Shown here piece after piece: positions 7,728-14,459 of a stretch of DNA of 17,005 bases. This DNA comes from Solirubrobacterales bacterium (GTDB taxonomy: Bacteria > Actinomycetota > Thermoleophilia > Solirubrobacterales > Solirubrobacteraceae), in the NCBI GenBank assembly GCA_016215085.1, contig JACRMD010000174.1, positions 1 through 17,005 of the forward strand, in the 5' to 3' direction. The position numbers were made by a program, and so were the translations under genes. The notes beneath the pieces are model-generated. The model had not been told where the DNA came from. It saw only the letters and a list, made by a program, of their open reading frames with translations, and did no database searches. How positions within the stretch are numbered: the stretch's first letter is position 1; each line of letters opens with the position of its first letter.

Positions 7728-8527
7728 GTCGGGTCCAGCTCTCCTCCGCCCACGCCCTCGTCACGGGCGCGACCGGCGGCATCGGCCACGCGATCGCCCG
7801 CCACCTGCACCGCGCCGGCGCGCGGCTGACGCTCACCGGCCGGCGCACCGACGTGCTGGAGCCGCTGTGCGCCGAGACCGGCGCGCGGTCGCTCGTCGTC
7901 GACCTCGCCGACCGCGACGCGGTGCTGCGCCTGGCCGACGAGTGCTCCGACGCCGACGTCCTGATCGCCAACGCGGCGCTGCCGGCGTCGGGCGACGTCC
8001 GCTCGTTCTCGGTCGAGGAGCTCGACGCGGCGCTGGACGTCAACCTCCGCGCGCCGATGGTCCTCGCCCGCCTGATCGGCGAGCGGATGGCCGAGCGCGG
8101 CCGCGGCCACATCGTCTTCGTGTCCTCGCTGTCGGGGAAGAGCGGCCAGCGCGGCAGCGCCGTCTACAGCGCGACGAAGTTCGGCCTGCGCGGCTTCGGA
8201 CAGGGGCTGCGCGGTGACCTGCGCGACGACGGCGTCGGCGTGAGCGTCGTGTTCCCCGGGTTCATCCGCGAGGCGGGGATGTTCCACGACTCGGGCGCCA
8301 AGCTCCCGAAGGGCGTCGGCACCAGCACGCCCGACGACGTGGCCGCCGGCGTGCTCAAGGCCATCGAGCAGGATCGCGCCGAGCTCGACGTCGCCCCGCT
8401 CGGCCTGCGCGCCGGCACGGCCGTCGCCGGGTTGGCGCCCGAGGTCTCGGCGAAGATCGCGCGGCGCCTCGGCGGCGACAGGATCGCCGAGGACATGGGC
8501 GCCGGGCAGGCCGCCAAGCGCCGCTAG
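7724..8527 (+). CDS. Short-chain dehydrogenase/reductase (SDR)
   Basis: This 267-aa classical SDR is an NAD(P)-dependent oxidoreductase with a Rossmann fold. The cofactor motif TGATGGIG is at 14-21, followed by a basic GRR at 39-41 that suggests an NADP preference. NAA at 83-85 is the usual NAG position. The catalytic set is Ser135 in FVSSLSG, then Tyr148 and Lys152 in YSATK. After the catalytic domain an Ala/Arg-rich tail (APEVSAKIARRLG) resembles the C-terminus of SDRs annotated as acyl-lipid or ketone reductases. The substrate cannot be named. The ATG overlaps the FIST stop by 4 nt, and the TAG is shared through CTAG with the convergent mechanosensitive channel gene. Confidence 0.9.
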   Translation: MSRVQLSSAHALVTGATGGIGHAIARHLHRAGARLTLTGRRTDVLEPLCAETGARSLVVDLADRDAVLRLADECSDADVLIANAALPASGDVRSFSVEELDAALDVNLRAPMVLARLIGERMAERGRGHIVFVSSLSGKSGQRGSAVYSATKFGLRGFGQGLRGDLRDDGVGVSVVFPGFIREAGMFHDSGAKLPKGVGTSTPDDVAAGVLKAIEQDRAELDVAPLGLRAGTAVAGLAPEVSAKIARRLGGDRIAEDMGAGQAAKRR

Positions 8528-9537
8528 GCGCCGGCGGCGACCGGCTGGTGGCCGGCGGCCGCCTCGGCGCGGCGGGTCTCGGCCGCCAGCGCGTTGAGGA
8601 CCTCGGTCGCCAGGCGCGAGCCGTCGGCCGGGACCTCGGGCGAGACGCCGATCCGCACGACGACCTCGTCGCCGTCGATCTCCTCGAGCGCGACGCGCGG
8701 CTTGTCGCGCATCGGCGTCTCGATGGTCTCCTCGAGCAGGTTCTGGATGTCGATCGGCGTGACGCCCGGGCGCAGCCGCGCGCGGAGGTCCACGCCGGCG
8801 GGCTCGCGCAGCGGGATGACCGCCACGTTCAGGACGACGCCGTTGGGGACCATGATCTGGTCCTCGCCGCTGGCGAAGATCGTGTAGAGCAGGCCCAGCG
8901 AGCTGACCACGCCCTCGATCTCGCCCGCCAGTCCGCCGCCCTGCAGCCGCACGCGGTCGCCGACGCGGAACGGCCGCGCGCTGAGCAGGACGAAGCCGGC
9001 GAACAGGTTGCCGAAGGTCTGCTGCGCGGCGAGGCCGAGGATGACCGCGGTGAACGCGCCGCCGACGGCGAGCGTCTCGGGCTTGAGGCCCGCGATGCGC
9101 AGCGCGACGAGCAGCGCGAGGATGACCGTGGCGAAGCGGACGAGGAACCCGACCGTGCCGGCCGTGCCGGGGTCCAGGCGCCGGAAGAGCGTGGGGCCGA
9201 AGGCCCGGCCCAGGTCACGGGCGAACTGCCAGCCCAGCGCCACCAGCGCGATCACCGTGGCGATGCGCACGGGCATGTCCGTGCCGAAGATCTCGCGCCG
9301 GTACGAGTAGAGCACCAGGACGCCGGCGATCAGCGGCAGCAGGACGAACGACTGGATGCGGGCTCGCTTGACGGCCTTGGCGCTCAGCTGGCGCGCAAGG
9401 CCGACCTCGCGCCACGAATGGCTGCGCGTGTCGAACAGGCGCTTCATCTGCTCCTTGCTGGTCTCGTAGGCGAAGCGGCCGTCCCGGTCGTCGGGCCGAC
9501 CCCCTCCGTCGTCGCGATCGCGTCGCATCCTCACCAT
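8524..9537 (-). CDS. MscS-family mechanosensitive ion channel
   Basis: MscS channels open under membrane tension to release osmolytes during hypo-osmotic shock. The 337-aa product has a charged N-terminus of about 60 residues, then hydrophobic segments at about 62-79, 89-106 and 129-149, and the glycine/alanine-rich pore helix from about 155 (AVGGAFTAVILGLAAQQTFGN) into FAGFVLLSARPFRVGDRV, the family signature. The beta domain follows (GEIEGVV, SGEDQIMVPNG), then the alpha/beta C-terminal domain. It resembles short MscS/YnaI-like proteins in size. The start is the ATG at 9537; an ATG at 9528 is possible. A TGTGA-N6-TCACG palindrome lies 24-39 nt upstream. The TAG is shared by CTAG with the convergent SDR gene. 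Family is firm. Confidence 0.92.
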   Translation of the reverse strand: MVRMRRDRDDGGGRPDDRDGRFAYETSKEQMKRLFDTRSHSWREVGLARQLSAKAVKRARIQSFVLLPLIAGVLVLYSYRREIFGTDMPVRIATVIALVALGWQFARDLGRAFGPTLFRRLDPGTAGTVGFLVRFATVILALLVALRIAGLKPETLAVGGAFTAVILGLAAQQTFGNLFAGFVLLSARPFRVGDRVRLQGGGLAGEIEGVVSSLGLLYTIFASGEDQIMVPNGVVLNVAVIPLREPAGVDLRARLRPGVTPIDIQNLLEETIETPMRDKPRVALEEIDGDEVVVRIGVSPEVPADGSRLATEVLNALAAETRRAEAAAGHQPVAAGA

Positions 9538-9560
9538 GTGCCTGGTCGGGGTCTTCGCTG

Positions 9561-9576
9561 TGTGATCCCCATCACG
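9561..9576. promoter_or_regulatory. CRP/FNR-type palindrome upstream of the mscS-like gene
   Basis: TGTGATCCCCATCACG matches TGTGA-N6-TCACA, the site class of CRP-family regulators, at 9 of 10 conserved positions and contains the exact inverted repeat GTGAT-N4-ATCAC. It lies in the 89-bp gap between the radical SAM stop and the channel start, where an operator would be expected. No regulator is encoded in the window. Confidence 0.4.
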
Positions 9577-9609
9577 TGACCGGCCAAACGAGATGCGCCG
9601 AAGTGGTGC

Positions 9610-9624
9610 GTTTGCAGCGCAAAC
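9610..9624. terminator. Small hairpin just after the radical SAM stop
   Basis: GTTTGC-AGC-GCAAAC is a perfect 6-bp inverted repeat with a 3-nt loop, 2 nt beyond the TAG of the minus-strand radical SAM gene. It lacks a T-tract, so it is a weak terminator candidate or an mRNA 3'-end stabiliser. Confidence 0.3.
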
Positions 9625-9626
9625 CC

Positions 9627-10734
9627 CTAGAACAGGCGCTCCTGCGCGGCGCCGGCCGCCGGGCGCGCCGCCTCCCCGTCCGCGCGCCGCGCCGCGAACC
9701 GCGCGCCCGGGCGCGTGGCACGCGGCCACCCGTCGCGGTCGACGTCGCCGGTCGCCTGCTCGGCCACCCGCCGCATGTCGCGCCGGTCGCGCACGAACGG
9801 CTCGCGCGGGCCGGCCTTCGCCAGCAGCGCCTGCAGCCGGTGCTGCTCGCCCTTGGGCAGGTACGCGCCCCGCGCGTAGAGCTCCTCGTAGCGCTCCACG
9901 AGGTCGGGGCGGTACGAGCGCAGCCACTCCATGAAGACCCCGCGGACCTCGCCGCGCAGGTGCAGCCCGATGCCGCCGATGCCGGTGGCGCCCGCCTCGG
10001 CGGCCAGCTGCAGGATCTCGTCGACCTGGTGCGGGCTGTCGTTGATGCCGGGCATGAGCGGGGCGACGAGGATGCCGGTCGGGATCCCGTTGCGGTTGAG
10101 CTCGGCCACCGCCTCCATCCGCGCCCGCGGGTTGGGCGTGTGCGGCTCGGTCGCCCGCCAGGCCTTCTCGTCGATCGTCGGGATCGACAGGTTGGCGGTG
10201 ATCGGCGCGACCGCGGAGACCTGCTTCATGAGGTCGAGGTCGCGCAGCAGCAGCGGCGACTTGGTCAGCACCGAGCAGGGGTTCGCGTAGTCGCGGAACG
10301 CCTCCCAGATCCCGGGCATCAGCTTGTAGCGCCCCTCGACCCACTGGTACGGGTCGGTGTTGGTGCCCAGCGCGACGTGCTCGCCCCGCCACGACGGCCG
10401 CCGCAGCTCGGCCCGCAGCACCTCGGGCACGTTGACCTTGACGACGATCTCGCGCTCGAAGTCCCGCCCCGCGTCGAAGTCGAGGTATGTGTGGGTCGGT
10501 CTAGCGAAGCAGTAAAAGACAGGCGTGGGTGCAACCCCGGTACGGGTTGACCGTCCAGCCGAACGGCATCCGCGACTGCTGCGGCACGCGGTTCAGCGCG
10601 CTCTTGGCGCGCACCTCATAGAAGCGGATGTCCATCGCCTCCGGCGCGTCGAAGCGCCGCACGACGGCGCCGTCCCGGTATCCCGGCAGCGTCTGCGTCT
10701 GCTCGTTGTCCATCTTCAAGTTGTCCCAGCGCAC
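9627..10734 (-). pseudogene. Radical SAM protein, Rv2578c/SplB-like, with frameshift in Fe-S motif
   Basis: Two frames together encode one radical SAM protein of about 368 aa. The N-terminal part, from the GTG at 10734 (MRWDNLKMDNEQ), contains RFYEVRAKSALNRVP and WTVNPYRGCTHAC, then stops at the TAG at 10501-10503. The second frame gives YCFARPTHTYLDFD, KVNVPEVLRAELRR, ALGTNTDPYQWVEG and LSIPTID, ending at 9627. Joined, they restore the CxxxCxYC cluster motif (Cys 68, 72, 75). Exactly one extra nucleotide lies in the G-A4 stretch at 10514-10518 (T4 on the coding strand). NCBI-style family naming would be Rv2578c family radical SAM protein, related to spore photoproduct lyase, so DNA repair or nucleic-acid modification is possible. 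A LexA box abuts the start. The shift could be a sequencing error, a true mutation, or recoding (CTT-TTA). If it is an error, this is an intact CDS. Confidence 0.8.
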
Positions 10735-10747
10735 GAACACATGTTCG
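10734..10747. promoter_or_regulatory. LexA (SOS) operator
   Basis: CGAACACATGTTCG fits the LexA/DinR consensus CGAAC-N4-GTTCG of Gram-positive bacteria and actinobacteria with no mismatch in the ten conserved bases. It sits between the divergent radical SAM gene (its last base on that strand is the first base of the GTG) and the zinc-ribbon gene, just upstream of that gene's expected -35 position. It could repress either or both genes. Confidence 0.7.
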
Positions 10748-10773
10748 CATGGGCGGCGGACGGCGTCGCGCAC

Positions 10774-10779
10774 TAGGGT
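10774..10779 (+). promoter_or_regulatory. Putative -10 element of the zinc-ribbon gene (TAGGGT)
   Basis: TAGGGT ends 6 nt before the ATG at 10786 and no Shine-Dalgarno is present, the typical arrangement of an actinobacterial leaderless mRNA starting at the A of ATG. The LexA box ends 26 nt upstream of this hexamer. Confidence 0.5.
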
Positions 10780-10785
10780 CGGCGC

Positions 10786-11322
10786 ATGGACCAGGCGACC
10801 GTCGCGCTCACCGCGCCGCTGCCGGGCGACGACCTCGAGGCCGAGCTGACCTGGCGCGCGCCGCGCGGCGGGCTGCGGCCGGGCGACCAGGACGTCGGGC
10901 GCGCCGAGGCGACGCACGCCGTCCTGCGCACCAAGGGCCTGGACGACAGGTGGCGGGAGCGCCGGCTGACCGTCGAGGAGGCCGACGCCTACCTCGCGGA
11001 GGTCGCCGCCATGCGCGACCGCCACGCGCGCCTGGACGGCGAGCGGGCCCAGCGGATCGACGCCGATCGCGCCGCGAAGGCGCAGCTCGCGGCGAGCATC
11101 GTGCCGACCTGCCCGTACTGCCACGTGCCGCGCGCGTACGCGGGCCGGCGCAACCTCGTGTCGCTCGGCTCGCCCGAGCACGTGGCCCGCAGCGAGGGCT
11201 GGCAGCTGACGCGCCCCGAGACGACGGCGCTGCACGAGTACCGCTGCCCGCGCTGCGGTTCGGCCGAGCTGTTCGCCGCGGGCGCGCTGGAGCACCCGCT
11301 GCCGGGCGCCGCGCCGGCCTAG
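10786..11322 (+). CDS. Hypothetical protein with C-terminal zinc ribbon
   Basis: I do not recognise this 178-aa protein. Residues 50-100 are highly charged and probably helical (RWRERRLTVEEADAYLAEV, then RDRHARLDGERAQRID). Residues 105-160 carry two knuckles, CPYC at 109-112 and CPRC at 154-157, spaced 41 residues apart, which together would bind one zinc as a treble-clef or ribbon fold and suggest nucleic-acid or protein binding. There is no signal peptide or membrane segment. It is divergent from the radical SAM gene, with a LexA box between them, so a DNA-damage role is possible but is inference from position only. The start is set by the TAGGGT -10 element 6 nt upstream. Its TAG is shared with the convergent miaB (CTAG). 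Confidence 0.75.
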   Translation: MDQATVALTAPLPGDDLEAELTWRAPRGGLRPGDQDVGRAEATHAVLRTKGLDDRWRERRLTVEEADAYLAEVAAMRDRHARLDGERAQRIDADRAAKAQLAASIVPTCPYCHVPRAYAGRRNLVSLGSPEHVARSEGWQLTRPETTALHEYRCPRCGSAELFAAGALEHPLPGAAPA

Positions 11323-12671
11323 CCCAGCGCGCGGGCCAGCAGCGACATCTCGCCGGCGAGCGTCTGCGACGTCGCGGCGGTGATCTCGACCGGCACGGTC
11401 TCGCCCGGCGACGCCAGCCCCGTGAAGTTGACGACCTTGCCGTGCGGGATGCGCCCGCGCAGCTTGGACGGGTCGGTGCGCGACTGGCCCTCGACCAGCA
11501 CGTCGAGCGTGCGTCCCACGAACCGCTGGGCCTGCTCGCCGGCGCGCCGCTGGATGACCTCGACCAGGCGGTCCATCCGCGCCACCGCGACCTCGTGCGG
11601 GATGAAGTCCTCCACGAACGCCGCGGCCTCGGTGTCGCGCCGCGGCGAGTAGATGAAGGTGAACGCGCCGTCGAAGCCGACCTCCTCGCAGACCTCGAGG
11701 GTCTCGGCGAAGTCGGCCTCGGTCTCCCCCGGGAACCCGACGATGACGTCGGTGGTCAGCGCGATGTCGGGGTTGTGCTCGCGGATGAGCGCGACGCGGT
11801 CCAGGAACCGCCGGCGGTCGTAGGTGCGGCGCATCGCCTTGAGGATCCGCGAGGACCCCGCCTGCAGCGGCAGGTGGACGTGCGGGCAGACGCTCTCGAG
11901 CTGGGCGTGCGCGAGGACGACGTCCTCCTTCATGTCCTGCGGGTGCGGGCTCGTGTAGCGGACGCGCTGCAGGCCCTCGATGGCGTCGAGCGCGTGCAGC
12001 AGCTCGGCGAAGGACGTGCGCGGGCCGCCGGCGACCGCCCGGCCGTAGGCGTTGACGTTCTGGCCCAGCAGCGTGACCTCGACGACGCCCTCGGCGACCA
12101 TCGCCCGGACCTCGGCGACGAGCTCGTCCAGCGGCCGGTCGACCTGGCGGCCGCGCGTGCTCGGCACGATGCAGTACGAGCACTTCATGTTGCAGCCGGC
12201 CGAGATCTGCACCCAGCCCTGGAACTCGCGGTCGCGCTTGGACGGCAGGTGGCCCGTGAAGCCCTCGAACTCGAAGAAGCCCTGCGCGGTCAGCGAGTCG
12301 CTGGTGAGGAACTCGGCCAGCTTGTGCACCTGGCCGGGCCCGAACGCGACGTCGACGAACGGGAAGTCGCGGAAGACCTGGTCCTTGACCGACTGCGCCC
12401 AGCAGCCGCCGACGCCGATGACGACCTCGCGGTTGCGCCGCTTGTGCGCCGCGGCCTGCCGCAGGTGGGCGACGAACCGGCTGTCGGCCTTCTCGCGGAT
12501 CGAGCACGTGTTGAACAGGATGAGGTCGGCGCCCTCGGCCGCCTCCGCCTCCGCGTAGCCCAGCGACTCGAGCATGCCCTTCATGCGCTCGGAGTCGTGC
12601 TCGTTCATCTGGCACCCGAAGGTGGTGACGTGGAAGGACTTGGGCACGGTCGCGCTCAGGGTAGCCGTCAC
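11319..12671 (-). CDS. miaB: tRNA-2-methylthio-N6-dimethylallyladenosine synthase MiaB
   Basis: This radical SAM methylthiotransferase converts i6A37, made by MiaA, to ms2i6A37. The 450-aa product has the UPF0004 N-terminal domain with three cluster cysteines (Cys20 in TFGCQMNEHDSE, Cys56 in FNTCSIREKA, Cys90 in GVGGCWAQ) and the radical SAM motif CNMKCSYC (Cys160, 164, 167) followed by IVPSTRGR. A C-terminal TRAM domain follows from about residue 385 (LDVLVEGQSR, GKVVNFTG). The GTG start at 12671 overlaps the rny stop (GTGA); a GTG at 12647 (MPKSFHVTTFGCQ) is also possible, since homologs often begin close to the first cysteine motif. The TAG is shared through CTAG with the convergent zinc-ribbon gene. 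All six catalytic cysteines are present, in contrast to the damaged radical SAM gene nearby. Confidence 0.95.
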   Translation of the reverse strand: MTATLSATVPKSFHVTTFGCQMNEHDSERMKGMLESLGYAEAEAAEGADLILFNTCSIREKADSRFVAHLRQAAAHKRRNREVVIGVGGCWAQSVKDQVFRDFPFVDVAFGPGQVHKLAEFLTSDSLTAQGFFEFEGFTGHLPSKRDREFQGWVQISAGCNMKCSYCIVPSTRGRQVDRPLDELVAEVRAMVAEGVVEVTLLGQNVNAYGRAVAGGPRTSFAELLHALDAIEGLQRVRYTSPHPQDMKEDVVLAHAQLESVCPHVHLPLQAGSSRILKAMRRTYDRRRFLDRVALIREHNPDIALTTDVIVGFPGETEADFAETLEVCEEVGFDGAFTFIYSPRRDTEAAAFVEDFIPHEVAVARMDRLVEVIQRRAGEQAQRFVGRTLDVLVEGQSRTDPSKLRGRIPHGKVVNFTGLASPGETVPVEITAATSQTLAGEMSLLARALG

Positions 12672-14122
12672 TTGGCGTAGTCGACCGCCCGCGACTCGCG
12701 GATGACGGTCACCTTGATCTGGCCCGGGTACTCGAGCTCCTGCTCGATCTCGCGGGCGATCGCGCGCGAGAGGACGACCATCCCGTCGTCGGAGACCCTC
12801 CCGGGCTCGACGATCACGCGGATCTCGCGCCCGGCCTGCATCGCGTAGACCTTGTCCACGCCGTCGTGGCGGGCGGCCAGCTGCTCGAGGTCGCGCAGCC
12901 GCTTGACGTACTGCTCCAGCGACTCGCCGCGGGCGCCGGGGCGGGCGCCGCTCAGCGCGTCGGCGGCCTGGACGATCACGGCCTCGACCGTCTGCGGCTC
13001 GACCTCGTTGTGGTGGGCCTCCATCGCGTGCGCGACGGCCTCGGGCTCGCCGTGGCGGCGGGCCAGGTCGCCGCCGACCAGCGCGTGCGGGCCCTCGATC
13101 TCGTGCGACACCGCCTTGCCGATGTCGTGCAGCAGCGCCGCCCGGCGCGCCGTCTTGGCGCTGGCGCCCAGCTCGTCGGCCATCATCGCGGCGAGGTGCG
13201 CGCACTCGACCGAGTGCGCGAGCACGTTCTGCCCGTAGCTGGTGCGGAACTTCAGGCGGCCCAGCAGCTTGGTCAGCTCGGCGTCCAGGCCCTGGACGCC
13301 GGCCTCGAAGACCGCCTCCTCCCCCGCCTCGGCGATGTGGGACTCGAGCTCGGACTTCGCCTGGTAGTAGGTCTCCTCGATCCGCGCCGGGTGGATGCGC
13401 CCGTCCTCGAGCAGCTTCTCGAGCGTCATGCGCGCGATCTCGCGGCGGACGCCGTCGAACGCGCTGAGCACGACCGCGTTGGGCGTGTCGTCGATGATGA
13501 AGTCGACGCCGGTGAGGTTCTCCAGCGCGCGGATGTTGCGCCCCTCGCGGCCGATGATGCGGCCCTTCATGTCGTCGCTGGGCAGCTGGACGACCGACAC
13601 GGTGGTCTCGGCGGCGTGCGAGGCGGCCAGCCGCTGCATCGCCACCGAGAGGATCGACCGCACGCGGCGCTCCGCATCGCGCTTGGTCTCCTCCTCGACG
13701 TTGCGCAGGATGCGCACGCTGTCGTGGCGCGCCTGGTCCTCGACGTCCTTGAGCAGCGCCTGCTTGGCCTGGCCGGCGCTGAGGCCGGCGACGCGCTCCA
13801 GCGCCTGCTCGCGCTCGGCGCGCAGCCGCTCGACCTCGCCCTCGCGCGCCTGGAGGTGCAGCTCGCGGCGCTCGAGCTCGGCCTCGCGGCGGTCGAGGTC
13901 CGCGCTGCGGCGGTCCAGCGCCGCCTCGAGCGCGTGCGTGCGCTCGGCGCTGTGCTCGAGCTCGGCCTGGCGGCGCTGGAGGTCGCCCTTCTCGGGCTCG
14001 CGCGGCGGGGCGGGCGGCGGGGGGCCGCCGGCCGTCGCGATGGCGGGCCGCGCCCGGCCGTACACGAGCGCGGCGATCACGATGCCCGCTGCGATGAGCG
14101 CCGCGCCGATCAGGGTCTCCAT
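12668..14122 (-). CDS. rny: Ribonuclease Y
   Basis: RNase Y is a membrane-anchored endoribonuclease that initiates mRNA decay. The 484-aa product shows the whole architecture: an N-terminal transmembrane anchor at about 3-21, a Pro-rich linker, a long charged coiled coil from about 47 to 155, a KH domain with GRIIGREGRNI at 187-197, and an HD phosphohydrolase domain with HSVECAHLAAMMADE at about 303 and LLHDIGK at 330-336. It is slightly shorter than the 520-aa Bacillus protein, mostly in the coiled coil. The ATG at 14122 is preceded by purine-rich GAGGACGAGGCA. It overlaps miaB by 4 nt (GTGA). A 337-nt gap with a candidate promoter and several hairpins precedes it, suggesting post-transcriptional control. 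Confidence 0.95.
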   Translation of the reverse strand: METLIGAALIAAGIVIAALVYGRARPAIATAGGPPPPAPPREPEKGDLQRRQAELEHSAERTHALEAALDRRSADLDRREAELERRELHLQAREGEVERLRAEREQALERVAGLSAGQAKQALLKDVEDQARHDSVRILRNVEEETKRDAERRVRSILSVAMQRLAASHAAETTVSVVQLPSDDMKGRIIGREGRNIRALENLTGVDFIIDDTPNAVVLSAFDGVRREIARMTLEKLLEDGRIHPARIEETYYQAKSELESHIAEAGEEAVFEAGVQGLDAELTKLLGRLKFRTSYGQNVLAHSVECAHLAAMMADELGASAKTARRAALLHDIGKAVSHEIEGPHALVGGDLARRHGEPEAVAHAMEAHHNEVEPQTVEAVIVQAADALSGARPGARGESLEQYVKRLRDLEQLAARHDGVDKVYAMQAGREIRVIVEPGRVSDDGMVVLSRAIAREIEQELEYPGQIKVTVIRESRAVDYAK

Positions 14123-14145
14123 TGCCTCGTCCTCTCTCCTCCCGT

Positions 14146-14172
14146 CCCGTGGAACGCCAGCGTCCCCACGGG
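14146..14172 (-). promoter_or_regulatory. Hairpin in the rny leader just before the ribosome-binding region
   Basis: On the minus strand CCCGTGG at 14166-14172 pairs with CCACGGG at 14146-14152, a perfect 7-bp outer stem, with further partial pairing inside (GGACGC against GCGTTCC). The helix ends 23 nt before the ATG, immediately upstream of the purine-rich SD stretch, so it may affect ribosome access or RNase cleavage. Confidence 0.45.
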
Positions 14173-14245
14173 CAGGGCTCCGGGGTCCTCGTGGTGCGAG
14201 CGACCGGTCCCCGCGAGAGGCGAGGTGGACGGGTTCTGACGGGGC

Positions 14246-14267
14246 GCGCGGGCGGCAGCGCCCGCGC
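14246..14267. terminator. Perfect 9-bp GC hairpin between the GNAT gene and rny
   Basis: GCGCGGGCG at 14246-14254 pairs with CGCCCGCGC at 14259-14267 across a 4-nt loop. No T-tract follows on either strand. It may terminate or attenuate minus-strand transcription from the GNAT gene, or be a structural element of the rny leader. Confidence 0.4.
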
Positions 14268-14430
14268 CTTCAGGCGGGGCTACTGGTGCGTGGAGCGGTG
14301 GAGCGGGCTGTGCGGCCCGGGTCGTCGGGTGGAGTCTGAAGGTCCCTGCACTGAAGGCTGCCGGTGTCGGAAAACTGCTGGAAAAGTCTTGATTCAGTCG
14401 CCCCTGCGGGGCCGGTTGTTCGCGTCGGTG

Positions 14431-14459
14431 ATCGTAGTACCGGAGCGTTGACCGTGCAA
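14431..14459 (-). promoter_or_regulatory. Candidate sigma-70-type promoter for rny-miaB
   Basis: On the minus strand TTGCAC (14454-14459), a 17-nt spacer and TACGAT (14431-14436) form a good primary-sigma promoter immediately after the GNAT stop. Transcription would start near 14424. Confidence 0.5.

Larger units (their letters stand above)
14123..14459 (-). other. Non-coding leader region of rny
   Basis: The 337 nt between the GNAT stop and the rny start contain no convincing ORF; open frames here are short and lack family similarity. The region holds a promoter at its distal end and hairpins at 14400-14412 (GCCCC-TGC-GGGGC), 14246-14267 and 14146-14172. It also has an unusually A/T-rich patch at 14371-14396 that reads TTTTCC-AGCAG-TTTTCC on the transcribed strand. 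A transcript from the predicted promoter would have a leader of about 300 nt. Confidence 0.5.

Noticed and set aside
5810..8527. 905-codon plus-strand frame ending in the SDR
   Set aside because: Its first 630 or so codons are antisense to miaA and an out-of-frame reading of the FIST gene; the SDR start at 7724 is supported by the cofactor motif and the ATGA overlap.
10501..10530. Programmed +1 frameshift as the preferred explanation for the radical SAM gene
   Set aside because: The CTT TTA context is suggestive, but there is no stop codon at the slip site and no closely spaced upstream SD-like stimulator; an indel in the T4 run is simpler. Kept only as a testable alternative.
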